From Robertkochia marina (lineage in GTDB: Bacteria; Bacteroidota; Bacteroidia; Flavobacteriales; Flavobacteriaceae), in contig NZ_SSMC01000001.1 of assembly GCF_004799345.1 (NCBI RefSeq), positions 1,178,001 to 1,242,000 of the forward strand: DNA of 64,000 nucleotides, given 5' to 3'. The notes under the pieces are model-generated. The model was not told the DNA's origin. It saw nothing but the letters and a program-made list of their open reading frames with translations, and searched no databases. The translations under genes and the position numbers were made by a program. Positions 45,601 to 53,171 of the stretch are shown here, one piece after another. The stretch's first letter is position 1. Every line of letters starts with the position of its first letter.

Positions 45601-46003
45601 TGGTGACCACTTTCTCAAACAGCGCATCGGGATAACTTACGATCACTGCCGGCTTTTTTCGCGAATTCAGCCTGTTTAAAACTTCTGCCCTCAACAGTAC
45701 ATTGGCATTGTCTGTCTCTTCGATCTGGTACGGACGGCGATAACTTCCGGGGTAGAATAATACGCGGTCTTCTCCTAATAGCTGCTCAAGGTCGTTAAGA
45801 TAATAGGCGGCCTCTTCTTTGTCGTTCATTATTAACAAAAATGGCGCATCAGCCTCCTTGAAAACCGCAGCCATTTCAAAAGACAAGGCAGATCCTACCA
45901 GTCCTTTTAAATGAACTTTTGCCTGTAAATCGGTAATAGCTTCCTGCAGCATCCTTCGTTGAGAAGCGCTGTGAAATGCCTGGGAGATCGTTTGAATACT
46001 CAC
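42641..46003 (-). CDS. mfd: Transcription-repair coupling factor
   Basis: A full-length Mfd of 1120 residues. The UvrB-like N-terminus (about 20-330, FYPGSYRRPYQIEETD, DVFSFSHDEPYRIEFFGDEID), the RNA-polymerase-interacting CarD-like domain (GDYVTHMDHGIGKFGGL, near 440), the RecG-like translocase with Walker A GDVGFGKTEVAIRA (near 585) and DEEQ box (near 683), and the C-terminal TRCF domain are all present. It removes stalled RNA polymerase at lesions and recruits UvrA. It is transcribed away from the repeat-rich gap at 46004-46424. Confidence 0.97.
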   Translation of the reverse strand: MSIQTISQAFHSASQRRMLQEAITDLQAKVHLKGLVGSALSFEMAAVFKEADAPFLLIMNDKEEAAYYLNDLEQLLGEDRVLFYPGSYRRPYQIEETDNANVLLRAEVLNRLNSRKKPAVIVSYPDALFEKVVTKKELDKNTLKLATGDQVTLDFLNEVLFEYHFKRVDFVTEPGEFSVRGGIVDVFSFSHDEPYRIEFFGDEIDSIRTFDVASQLSVDRLKKISIMPNVENKHLEELRQSFLKYIQKNTIVFLKNAEMIFSRVDGLFKKAEEAFEQISGEVAHQKPEELFCDAECIKRDLLEFRIVECGTNALLSAGKEGTITCNTTPQPAFNKHFNLLTEDLQKKHEEGYTNYLVCVSEQQAKRFHDIFDDMGEEVHYQTIVFSLYQGFIDHDNKIACYTDHQIFERYHKFHLKNGYSKKQAITLKELTNLEIGDYVTHMDHGIGKFGGLQKIQVEGKTQEAIKLIYGERDILYVSIHSLHKISKYNGKDGKPPKIYKLGSNAWKNLKKKTKTRVKEIAFNLIQLYAKRKTKKGYQYGPDSYLQNELEASFIYEDTPDQSKATADVKADMESEQPMDRLVCGDVGFGKTEVAIRAAFKAVDNGKQVAVLVPTTILAFQHYKTFRERLADMPITVSYLNRFRTAKEKRDTLENLAEGKVDIIIGTHQLVNKNVKFKDLGLLIVDEEQKFGVAVKDKLKTIKENVDVLTLTATPIPRTLQFSLMAARDLSVITTPPPNRYPIESHVIRFSEESIRDAVSYEIQRGGQVFFIHNRIENIKEVAGMIQRLVPDAKIGIGHGQMEGKQLEKIMLAFMNGEFDVLVSTTIIESGLDVPNANTIFINNANNFGLSDLHQMRGRVGRSNKKAFCYFITPPYSAMTEEARKRIQALEQFTELGSGFNIAMKDLEIRGAGDLLGGEQSGFINEIGFDTYQKILTEAIEELKDQEFAHLYTHEKEDKVYVKDTQLDADFEILFPDDYINAITERLNLYNELSNLKNEQELLAYEQRLKDRFGDLPQQAKDLLDSVRIKWIASSIGLERIIMKKGKMVGYFIADQQSSFYQSPNFNRVLQMVQSRPQICKLKEKETRNGLRLLLSFEGITSVSKALNAMKVFKTPEKAEA

Positions 46004-46044
46004 GAGATAGCAGTTTTATCGCAAAGATAGGTCAAAGTAGTAAG

Positions 46045-46112
46045 GTTATAAAGTTACGAGGTTATGAGGTTACAAGGTTATGAGGTTACGTGTTACGTGT
46101 TACATGTTACGA
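46045..46112. repeat. octamer-to-heptamer array, unit GTTAYRAG / GTTACGT
   Basis: Five 8-bp units (GTTATAAA, GTTACGAG, GTTATGAG, GTTACAAG, GTTATGAG) are followed without a break by four 7-bp units (GTTACGT, GTTACGT, GTTACAT, GTTACGA). The same GTTA word occurs at both periods. Confidence 0.85.
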
Positions 46113-46171
46113 GAGAAATACATCATCTTATCTTACCTGGCTTGAAAAATGCTTCTGGTAATTTTATTTGC

Positions 46172-46283
46172 CTACCCGTCTACCCGTCTACCCGTCTACC
46201 CGTCTACCCGTCTACCCGTCTACCCGTCTACCCGTCTACCCGTCTACCCGTTTACCCGTCTACCCGTTTACCCGTCTACCTGC
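46172..46283. repeat. octamer array, unit CTACCCGT, 13-14 copies
   Basis: The longest array of the window: 13 full 8-bp units, with two TTACCCGT variants near the end, then one divergent unit (CTACCTGC). It lies 142 bp before the ATG of the old yellow enzyme and is the only long array in this set with near-identical units. In the reading frame of that gene it would encode a VYPSTRLP repeat, but the gene starts later. Confidence 0.95.
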
Positions 46284-46424
46284 ATAACCGACATCAATTA
46301 CACCATTACTTATTTCTATCCGGAATTCGTAAAGTCTGCCCTTCTGTTTCGTCCGAATAGATGGTCCGGAAGGCTACTGAATTGTTCCGGATATCAAATA
46401 ATAATCAGAAAAAGAAAAAGTTTT

Positions 46425-47534
46425 ATGAGTGAACAACCATTATTGCAATCGTATGATCTGAACGGACTAACCCTTAAAAATCGTGTGGTGATGGCGCCAA
46501 TGACCAGAAGCCGCGCGGTAAACGAAGGGAATGTGCCAACAGATGAATTGCATGGGGTATACTATGAGCAGAGAGCCGGAGCCGGCCTTATCATTTCAGA
46601 GGGTTCTCAGGTATCTCCAAGAGCGGTAGGGTATGTAAATACTCCCGGAATATATTCAAAAGAACAGGTAGAAGGGTGGAAACATGTAACCGGGAGGGTT
46701 CATGATAAAGGTGGAAAGATCTTTATTCAATTGTGGCACGTAGGCCGGATGTCGCATCCTGATTTTCACAACGGAGAACTTCCATTGGCACCATCGGCTA
46801 TTAATCCGAATTCCCAATCATATACTCCTGAAGGCTTTAAAGACACCGTGACTCCTAAAGCCATGACCAGAGATGAGATCAAAAGGACAGTGGAAGATTT
46901 TCAGAATGCCGCCAAAAATGCCATGGAGGCAGGTTTTGATGGTGTGGAAATACATTCTTCTAATGGTTATCTGTTTCATCAGTTCTTTAACAGCACCTCC
47001 AATAAGAGAGATGACGAATATGGCGGAAGTATAGAGAACAGGACAAGATTCTTTTTTGAAGTGCTGGATGCAGTAAAGGAGGTTATGCCTGAAAAACGAA
47101 TCGGTGTACGCTTTAATCCTTCGCTGCACGGGATATTCGGTATGGAAATGAATGAAGAAACAATTCCTACTTTCGATTATATTATCTCCAAACTGAATGA
47201 CTACGATCTGTCTTATGTACACCTTTCGGAACCATTTAATGATGTGTCGGAGGTACCCCATGCGGTAGAGCAGATCGCCAAACGATACCGTCCGATGTAC
47301 AACGGAACCCTGATGATCAATACGGCCTTTGATCGAGAGAGCGGGAATCAGGTTATTGAGGAGGGGGATGCAGACCTTGTAGCTTTTGGGAAACCATTTA
47401 TATCTAATCCGGATCTTGTAAAACGCTTTGAGCTTAAAGCGGAGTTGGCGGCATGGGATGAAGATACCTTCTATGTTCCCGGAAAAAAGGGATATATCGA
47501 TTACCCATCCCTTGAGGAAGTGGAAGCTAAATAA
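46425..47534 (+). CDS. Old yellow enzyme family alkene reductase (NemA-like)
   Basis: An FMN-dependent oxidoreductase of about 369 residues. The ATG at 46425 (MSEQPLLQSYDLNGLTLKNR) is the start; in-frame sequence upstream comes from an octamer array. The TIM-barrel motifs are VVMAPMTRSRAV, FIQLWHVGRMSHPDF, GFDGVEIHSSNGYLFHQFF (active-site His and Asn), NRTRFFFEVLDAV and VAFGKPFISNPDL. The enzyme reduces activated C=C bonds, nitro compounds or quinones with NAD(P)H. It has a strong terminator downstream. Confidence 0.93.
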   Translation: MSEQPLLQSYDLNGLTLKNRVVMAPMTRSRAVNEGNVPTDELHGVYYEQRAGAGLIISEGSQVSPRAVGYVNTPGIYSKEQVEGWKHVTGRVHDKGGKIFIQLWHVGRMSHPDFHNGELPLAPSAINPNSQSYTPEGFKDTVTPKAMTRDEIKRTVEDFQNAAKNAMEAGFDGVEIHSSNGYLFHQFFNSTSNKRDDEYGGSIENRTRFFFEVLDAVKEVMPEKRIGVRFNPSLHGIFGMEMNEETIPTFDYIISKLNDYDLSYVHLSEPFNDVSEVPHAVEQIAKRYRPMYNGTLMINTAFDRESGNQVIEEGDADLVAFGKPFISNPDLVKRFELKAELAAWDEDTFYVPGKKGYIDYPSLEEVEAK

Positions 47535-47548
47535 TAAACAGAATAGAA

Positions 47549-47577
47549 AACGCCGCGAATTCCGCGGCGTTTTTTTA
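47549..47577 (+). terminator. terminator of the old yellow enzyme gene
   Basis: CGCCGCG / CGCGGCG stem, loop AATTC, T run. Confidence 0.85.
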
Positions 47578-47623
47578 TTAAATCCTACTAAGAAGCATTG
47601 ATGCCGGCATAGAAAGCTTTATG

Positions 47624-48574
47624 CTATTCTTTGTTCTCCACCTCATTCAAAAACTCGGAAATGCTTTTTAATAAGGCCGGGAGGTTGTCTCTCATGGTAG
47701 CGTGTCCTGCATCACGAACCACCGCCATCTTTGAATTCGGAACCCGTTCCTGGAACCTTTTTATGGTTTCCGGACGTGCCTCATCATACTCTCCTGTTAC
47801 GAAAAGAACAGGCACATCAATTTGAGAGAGTCCCTTTAGGTTGTCGTAATTTTTAAGGATGCCTCTGGCAGTAAATTCACTGGGTCCCCACATATAATTA
47901 TACATAAAACGATTGGATGGTGCCGGAATGGTATCCCACTCGTGATTCGGACCGGGATGTCTGTTCCCGAAATTTGACCAATAAACAGAGTCTGCAAGCC
48001 GGTATTGAGGAGTGTCAAAATTATCGTTGGCTTCAGCCTCTGCAATAAATGTCTGCAGACTGTCGGCAAGGGTGGTTATCAGGGTGTCAGCATCGGCCTC
48101 CCAGACGGAAGTGCTGAGGTAAGGACTACTGAAAATAATGCCTTTGACTCCCTCCGGGTGCATTTGATAATATTCAAGTTCGAGGGCTGCACCCCAACTA
48201 TGCCCCATCAGATAATATTCTTTCAGGTTCAGTTCTCTTTTCAAGGCATCAACCTGCTTCACCATATTTGACACGGTCATAAGGGTGGTGTCAGTATGGT
48301 ATCCGGACCTGCCGGTACCCAATTGGTCAAAAAGGATGATCGACCGGTCACTGCTTAAGGGCTCCAGAAAGTAGTAATAGCGATGTGTTCCTCCGGGTCC
48401 GCCATGCATCATTAAGATGGGGGGTTTGCTCCCTTTCCCGATCACCTTATACCATAGTTCTCCACCCTCAACTTTTACGTTGCCTTCATGAGGCTGTAAG
48501 GTCTGTACTTCTTGTTTGCAGGAAGAAACAGCCATTAGCAGCATAAGGAAGCAGAAATATTTAATTGATCTCAT
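47624..48574 (-). CDS. Lipoprotein proline iminopeptidase-family alpha/beta hydrolase
   Basis: A 316-residue S33-type hydrolase with a signal peptide and lipobox (MAVSSC), so exported. Oxyanion motif HGGPGG (MMHGGPGGTHRYYYFLE) and nucleophile elbow GHSWGA are present, as are the later Asp (VTGEYDEARPE) and His (VRDAGHATMRDN). It should release N-terminal residues, often proline, from peptides. It starts one base after the stop of the CocE-type gene, so the two are co-transcribed and probably act on the same exported peptides. Confidence 0.92.
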   Translation of the reverse strand: MRSIKYFCFLMLLMAVSSCKQEVQTLQPHEGNVKVEGGELWYKVIGKGSKPPILMMHGGPGGTHRYYYFLEPLSSDRSIILFDQLGTGRSGYHTDTTLMTVSNMVKQVDALKRELNLKEYYLMGHSWGAALELEYYQMHPEGVKGIIFSSPYLSTSVWEADADTLITTLADSLQTFIAEAEANDNFDTPQYRLADSVYWSNFGNRHPGPNHEWDTIPAPSNRFMYNYMWGPSEFTARGILKNYDNLKGLSQIDVPVLFVTGEYDEARPETIKRFQERVPNSKMAVVRDAGHATMRDNLPALLKSISEFLNEVENKE

Positions 48575-48575
48575 A

Positions 48576-50447
48576 TTATTGTTTAACAGAAAGGGTGATC
48601 TGAGATGGATACTCTTCTGAATGGTGGACCGTATTATGGGCTATGATCCCTTCAGACTCATCATAATTATTTCCTCCGGTGTTCAGGTTTCTGGCAAATC
48701 TGGGGAAGTTACTGCTGGAAACTTCAATTCGAATTCTGTGGCCTTTTTTGAAAAGGTTACTGGTGGCCATAGGGGTGAGGTCTACCTTGTATACCTGGCC
48801 CTTTTCCATAAATACTTCCTTGTCATATCCCTCGCGATACCTTACCCTCTGAATGGTTTCATCAAGGTTATAAGCACTGCCGTCCGGGTGTACATCAATG
48901 AGCTTAACGGTAAAGTCGGTATCCTTCACGTCAGAAGAGACATATAGGGTGGTTTCGATAAAACCAGATACCTCTGTGTCTTCCGTTAGAATATCTGTAG
49001 TATACACCAGGATGTCATTTCGTGCTTCCATGTCCTGCTGGTCAAATGATCCGCCTTTCACGGCATTGCCCGTACAACAAACGTTGCCTCCATTAGAAGG
49101 AACGGGATTCATCGGATCATAGGTGAAACTGTCCGGTTTGTCCTCTTTCGGCTCTGACATGCTTAAGGCACCATCACCAAACCGGCTGTTGGCATTACCA
49201 CCGCTGTTGAGGTAGTAAGTAACTTTTTTGGTGTTTTCCGGCGGCCAGGTTGCTGAAGACTGCCATTTGTTAAGTCCCATGGTATAGTACTGCACTCTTG
49301 GAGTGGTTTCCTTGAAATCGTTGTCTTCTCCTTTCAGCCACATGTCAAACCACTTGTAGATCTGCTCCTCGTAATTAAGCCTGGCATCACCTACGCTTAG
49401 ATCACCCACCATGGTGTTCTCTGTGGCCCTGGTGTAGGCACAGTGGAGGGTAGGAGCAATAACTAAATATTGGTTATCCCGTATTTCTTTGTCTTTCGTG
49501 TTGTTTCTTACGTGGTTAAAGAGATAGAGGTTAGGGGTAATGGAAACATCATACCAGGAGGCAAACCAAAAAGAAGGCACCCCAATTTCCATGTCATCGT
49601 GATAAAGTCCGCCTTCGTACCATGCCGGATCGTTAGGTTTGCGCCTGATCATTTTGTCATAGATCTCGCGTTTCCCTTTAATATTTTTCAGGATGTCTTG
49701 TATAGGCAGATGGCTAAGTGCCTCTTTCATGTCTACCGGCGGATTTTCAGGAGCCAGGTCGTAGTATCTCGAGATCCTGATCAGGTCTTCCTGGGTGGCA
49801 CCTTCCGGGATGCGGGGTTTGAACTTATCGTGTTCTACCCCATAGAGCCAGGCAAAGAACAACATTTGTTCTGCGCCCCCGCGATACCAGTTTCCCTGTT
49901 CATTGATGTCGCCTACACGGCCAACCCCAGCTCCGAAGCCCTGGGGTACCATGGCCGCATGAGAAGGGTGGTCAAGGGCAGCAACGGCCATTTGCCATTC
50001 TGCTGTTGAAGAACACCCGTAGGTGCCTATTTTACCGTTCGACCACGGTTGATCTTTCATCCAGCTAAAGGCATCATAACCATCAGTGAGGGGAACGCCG
50101 AGAATATCCCATTCTCCTTCCGAAAAATAACGTCCTCTCTCATTCTGTACTACATAGGCATAACCTTGTTTTACGGCTTCTAATGCTCTTTGATAGGTTC
50201 GGGTTCGCTCTTCCCCGTCGCCCCAGGAATTAAAGTTGTAGGGCGTACGCGAAAAAATGATCGGAACTTTTTCATCGGTCTTTGGCCGGTAGATGTCGGT
50301 TGCCAGCCGTACTCCGTCTCGCATGGGCATCATGACCTTTTGGTCAATGATGGCAATTTCTTCCAGTTGCTCCCGGTAATTCTGAGCAAAAATGTTGAAA
50401 GTGCTCAGCAGTAATACTAAAGAGAAAATAAATATGTGTTTTTTCAT
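48576..50447 (-). CDS. Secreted CocE/NonD-type X-Pro acyl-peptidase
   Basis: A 623-residue hydrolase with a signal peptide ([22 protein letters not shown]). The S15/CocE alpha/beta core contains [17 protein letters not shown], the nucleophile motif [18 protein letters not shown] (near residue 145), and a C-terminal jelly-roll ([35 protein letters not shown]). Such enzymes cleave dipeptides X-Pro from peptide N-termini or hydrolyse esters. First gene of a two-gene operon with the proline iminopeptidase-like protein. Confidence 0.92.
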   Translation of the reverse strand: MKKHIFIFSLVLLLSTFNIFAQNYREQLEEIAIIDQKVMMPMRDGVRLATDIYRPKTDEKVPIIFSRTPYNFNSWGDGEERTRTYQRALEAVKQGYAYVVQNERGRYFSEGEWDILGVPLTDGYDAFSWMKDQPWSNGKIGTYGCSSTAEWQMAVAALDHPSHAAMVPQGFGAGVGRVGDINEQGNWYRGGAEQMLFFAWLYGVEHDKFKPRIPEGATQEDLIRISRYYDLAPENPPVDMKEALSHLPIQDILKNIKGKREIYDKMIRRKPNDPAWYEGGLYHDDMEIGVPSFWFASWYDVSITPNLYLFNHVRNNTKDKEIRDNQYLVIAPTLHCAYTRATENTMVGDLSVGDARLNYEEQIYKWFDMWLKGEDNDFKETTPRVQYYTMGLNKWQSSATWPPENTKKVTYYLNSGGNANSRFGDGALSMSEPKEDKPDSFTYDPMNPVPSNGGNVCCTGNAVKGGSFDQQDMEARNDILVYTTDILTEDTEVSGFIETTLYVSSDVKDTDFTVKLIDVHPDGSAYNLDETIQRVRYREGYDKEVFMEKGQVYKVDLTPMATSNLFKKGHRIRIEVSSSNFPRFARNLNTGGNNYDESEGIIAHNTVHHSEEYPSQITLSVKQ

Positions 50448-50535
50448 ATTTATGGGGGTGTTAGTTGATTCGTGTGTTTTGGTTGTATAAATGTAGGAAT
50501 TTATGGTAATGTTTAATGCTTTGAGCTGGCTTTAG

Positions 50536-50600
50536 AAATGAAATACCCCTTCCGGTTTTGTGAAACAAAACCACCTTCCCCTGAGAGGGGAAGGATAAAG
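50536..50600. repeat. REP-like palindrome element
   Basis: GGTTTTGT-GAA-ACAAAACC followed by CCTTCCCCT-GAG-AGGGGAAGG; same order as 30905-30975. A second half-element (AGGCTTCCCCTTTCAGGG, CCACGC-ATTA-GCGTGG) follows at about 50666-50712. The whole gap 50448-50777 contains no gene. Confidence 0.7.
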
Positions 50601-50764
50601 TAATGTATTGAATATGATCGTTAGAAGGATTTTAGAACCGAAATAATGGCTGGTTAGTATATGCAAGGCTTCCCCTTTCAGGGCAAGGTGGCCACGCATT
50701 AGCGTGGACGGATAGGGGTTGCTTTATCACCAGCTATAGATTTTCGATAATCAACATTCCCCTT

Positions 50765-50780
50765 CGTACCTACGTACCTA
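50765..50780. repeat. two-unit octamer CGTACCTA at a gene stop
   Basis: Two copies of CGTACCTA; the minus-strand stop (50778-50780) of the amidohydrolase lies in the second. Small, but in the same position as larger arrays. Confidence 0.5.
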
Positions 50781-52055
50781 TTTAATAACCTCCCCGTCTT
50801 TCATGACGAATTGCACATCGCCCAGAACAGAGATGTCTTTCAGAGGGTCGCCTTCTACAGCAATAATGTCTGCAAGAAATCCTTCTTTTACCTGGCCTAG
50901 CTCATTTTCTTTCTTCAGGATCATGGCATTGGTCATGGTTGCACTTTTAATGGCATCGAGCTCTTTCATTCCGGCCTCCACCATATAGACGAATTCACGG
51001 GCATTTTCGCCGTGGGTATACACTCCGGCATCGGTGCCAAAGGCAATACCCACTCCTTTTTTATAGGCCTTACTAAAGGTATTTTGGATCTTAGGACCGA
51101 TCTCCAAAGCTTTTTCGGCAATTCTCGGAGGGAAGTACCCGGGCTTTTCAGCATTTATAGATACTTCTTTTCCTGCGGTAATAGTAGGTACCAGGTAGGC
51201 ATCGTGCTCGATCATCAGATCCATGGTTTCTTCACTCATCAGGGTACCGTGTTCAATGGTTTTTACTCCTCCAAGAACAGCCCGCTGCATTCCCTCGTCT
51301 CCGTGGGCGTGGGCTGCTACGTGATAGCCATAGTCATTGGCTACTTTGCAGATCTCTTTGATCTCTTCGAGGGTAAATTGCGGATTTTGGCTGTTATGAG
51401 CCATGCTGAGAACACCTCCTGTTGCAGTTATTTTGATACAGTCTGCTCCATTTTTATACCGTTGTCTCACAGCTTTACGAGCATCGGCCACTCCGTTGAT
51501 CACGCCTTCAGCTGGTCCCGGATCTCCGGCGAGGTCACTTCGGTAACCATTGGTAGGATCGGCATGACCGCCCGTAGTTCCTATGGCTTTTCCGGCAGTA
51601 AAAATTCTTGGTCCCTGAACCAGTCCTTTGTTGATGGCATCTCTAAGGGCAATATTTACCCCGGTTCCTCCAAGGTCTCGTACCGAGGTAAACCCGGTTC
51701 TCAAAGTTCTCGCTGCGATTTCCTGGGCGCGGAAAGCGATATCTGCCTCATCAAGGGTGAACTTTTCCAGGTAGGCAGAAGGGCTTGATTCGCCTTCAAT
51801 ATGAACATGGAAATCAATGAGTCCCGGAAGTACTGTCATGGCTTTCAGATCAACCACCTGGGAAGAGGCATCCAATGGCTCCTGAAAACCTTTTTTGATC
51901 GATGTGATCTTGTTTCCGGAAATAATAATGGTATGTTCGTTCAGGTATTTACCGGTTTCAACATCGAGAATCTTTCCGCACTGCAGATAGATGTCCTGTG
52001 CCATACCGGAAACAACAACGAGAAACAATGCGGCCAGAAGGAGTAGTTTTTTCAT
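50778..52055 (-). CDS. Secreted amidohydrolase (Xaa-Pro dipeptidase/imidazolonepropionase-like)
   Basis: A 425-residue metal-dependent hydrolase with a signal peptide ending VVSGMAQ. Metal ligands: LIDFHVHIEG (HxH), the lysine in GADCIKITATGGV, HAHGDEGMQRAV and the catalytic Asp in FGTDAGVYTHGEN. Related exported enzymes cleave dipeptides ending in proline or act on prolidase-type substrates. It lies 330 bp upstream of the CocE-type gene on the same strand, with repeats between, and may be part of the same peptide-degradation group though not the same operon. Confidence 0.92.
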   Translation of the reverse strand: MKKLLLLAALFLVVVSGMAQDIYLQCGKILDVETGKYLNEHTIIISGNKITSIKKGFQEPLDASSQVVDLKAMTVLPGLIDFHVHIEGESSPSAYLEKFTLDEADIAFRAQEIAARTLRTGFTSVRDLGGTGVNIALRDAINKGLVQGPRIFTAGKAIGTTGGHADPTNGYRSDLAGDPGPAEGVINGVADARKAVRQRYKNGADCIKITATGGVLSMAHNSQNPQFTLEEIKEICKVANDYGYHVAAHAHGDEGMQRAVLGGVKTIEHGTLMSEETMDLMIEHDAYLVPTITAGKEVSINAEKPGYFPPRIAEKALEIGPKIQNTFSKAYKKGVGIAFGTDAGVYTHGENAREFVYMVEAGMKELDAIKSATMTNAMILKKENELGQVKEGFLADIIAVEGDPLKDISVLGDVQFVMKDGEVIK

Positions 52056-52079
52056 GAAAGTATTTGGTTTAGTTAATTA

Positions 52080-52109
52080 AAAATATCCCCCGGTTGGTGG
52101 CCGGGGGAT
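52080..52109 (-). terminator. terminator of galE
   Basis: ATCCCCCGG / CCGGGGGAT stem with 7-nt loop, followed on the minus strand by five T. Confidence 0.85.
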
Positions 52110-52133
52110 GTATAAAGCGGTTCTAAGATAAAA

Positions 52134-53150
52134 TTAATTTCTGATTTTCTGCTCCCACTTCCAGGCAGAAGCCATGGCATCGTCAAGGGTAGATTTGGCT
52201 TTCCACCCTAACACCTTATTTGCTTTGGTGGTATCGGCATAGGCCGCAATAACATCTCCCGGTCGGCGATCAGTAATGCGGTAATTGAGCTTTTTACCTG
52301 AAACCCTTTCAAAGCTTTCGATCACCTCCATCACTGAACTTCCGGTTCCCGTTCCGAGGTTGAACACCTCATAGTTTTCGGTGTTATTCTTATTGATCAG
52401 TCGTTCTAAGGCAACAACATGGGCTTTAGCCAGGTCAACCACATGGATGTAATCGCGAATACAGGTACCATCCTCGGTTGGGTAATCGTTGCCGAATACA
52501 GCAAGCTGCTCCCTCATCCCGATAGCCGTTTGCGTAATAAAAGGAACCAGGTTTTGAGGTACTCCAATGGGAAGTTCTCCTATATGTGCCGTTGGATGAC
52601 TGCCTATAGGGTTAAAGTATCGGAGCGCGATGGCCTGTAAATGGTTGTTTATATGGCAGGTATCGCGAATGATCTCTTCTCCTATTTGTTTTGTGTTTCC
52701 ATAAGGAGATTCTGCGGGTTTAACCGGAGCACTCTCTGTAATGGGTAAGGTGTCAGCCTGTCCGTAAACCGTACAAGAGGAGCTGAAAATAAAGTTGGCG
52801 TTGTCTTTATTGCTCAATTCCTGTAAAACGTACACAAGGGTGTTGATATTATTCTCGTAATAGAGCAGAGGATTTTCCACACTTTCTCCCACCGCCTTGG
52901 AGGCAGCAAAATGAATCACACCACCGATGTCAGAGTGACGACTAAAGAAGTCTGAAACATCAACCTTATTTTTAAGGTCGAGCTTTTCGAATTCAGGCGC
53001 AATTCCCGTAATGGCAGTAATACCTTCCAGGACTTCAATTCCGGCGTTAGACAGGTTGTCAATAATGATAACATCAAAGCCTTTTTGTTGAAGCTCAACA
53101 ACGGTGTGAGACCCGATAAAACCGAGTCCTCCGGTAACAAGTATTTTCAT
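52134..53150 (-). CDS. galE: UDP-glucose 4-epimerase
   Basis: An extended SDR of 338 residues: VTGGLGFIGSHTVVEL (NAD motif), IHFAASKAVGESVENPLLYY, SSSCTVYG (Ser of the triad), YGNTKQIGEE (YxxxK), and the C-terminal RPGDVIAAYADTTKA. It interconverts UDP-glucose and UDP-galactose for LPS or exopolysaccharide. It is downstream of the DegT aminotransferase gene by 21 bp, so both belong to a nucleotide-sugar unit. An intrinsic terminator follows 25 bp after its stop. Confidence 0.95.
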   Translation of the reverse strand: MKILVTGGLGFIGSHTVVELQQKGFDVIIIDNLSNAGIEVLEGITAITGIAPEFEKLDLKNKVDVSDFFSRHSDIGGVIHFAASKAVGESVENPLLYYENNINTLVYVLQELSNKDNANFIFSSSCTVYGQADTLPITESAPVKPAESPYGNTKQIGEEIIRDTCHINNHLQAIALRYFNPIGSHPTAHIGELPIGVPQNLVPFITQTAIGMREQLAVFGNDYPTEDGTCIRDYIHVVDLAKAHVVALERLINKNNTENYEVFNLGTGTGSSVMEVIESFERVSGKKLNYRITDRRPGDVIAAYADTTKANKVLGWKAKSTLDDAMASAWKWEQKIRN

Positions 53151-53171
53151 AGGGAGTGTGGATAGGGTTAG

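Noticed and set aside
42641-46003. Many plus-strand open frames opposite mfd
   Set aside because: They are shadows of the long conserved mfd frame.
46172-46283. Possible CRISPR array
   Set aside because: The 8-bp units are contiguous, without spacers, and there are no cas genes.
46149-46424. In-frame extension of the old yellow enzyme gene, encoding a VYPSTRLP repeat
   Set aside because: It is translation of the CTACCCGT octamer array. The family N-terminus (MSEQPLLQSYDL) starts at 46425.
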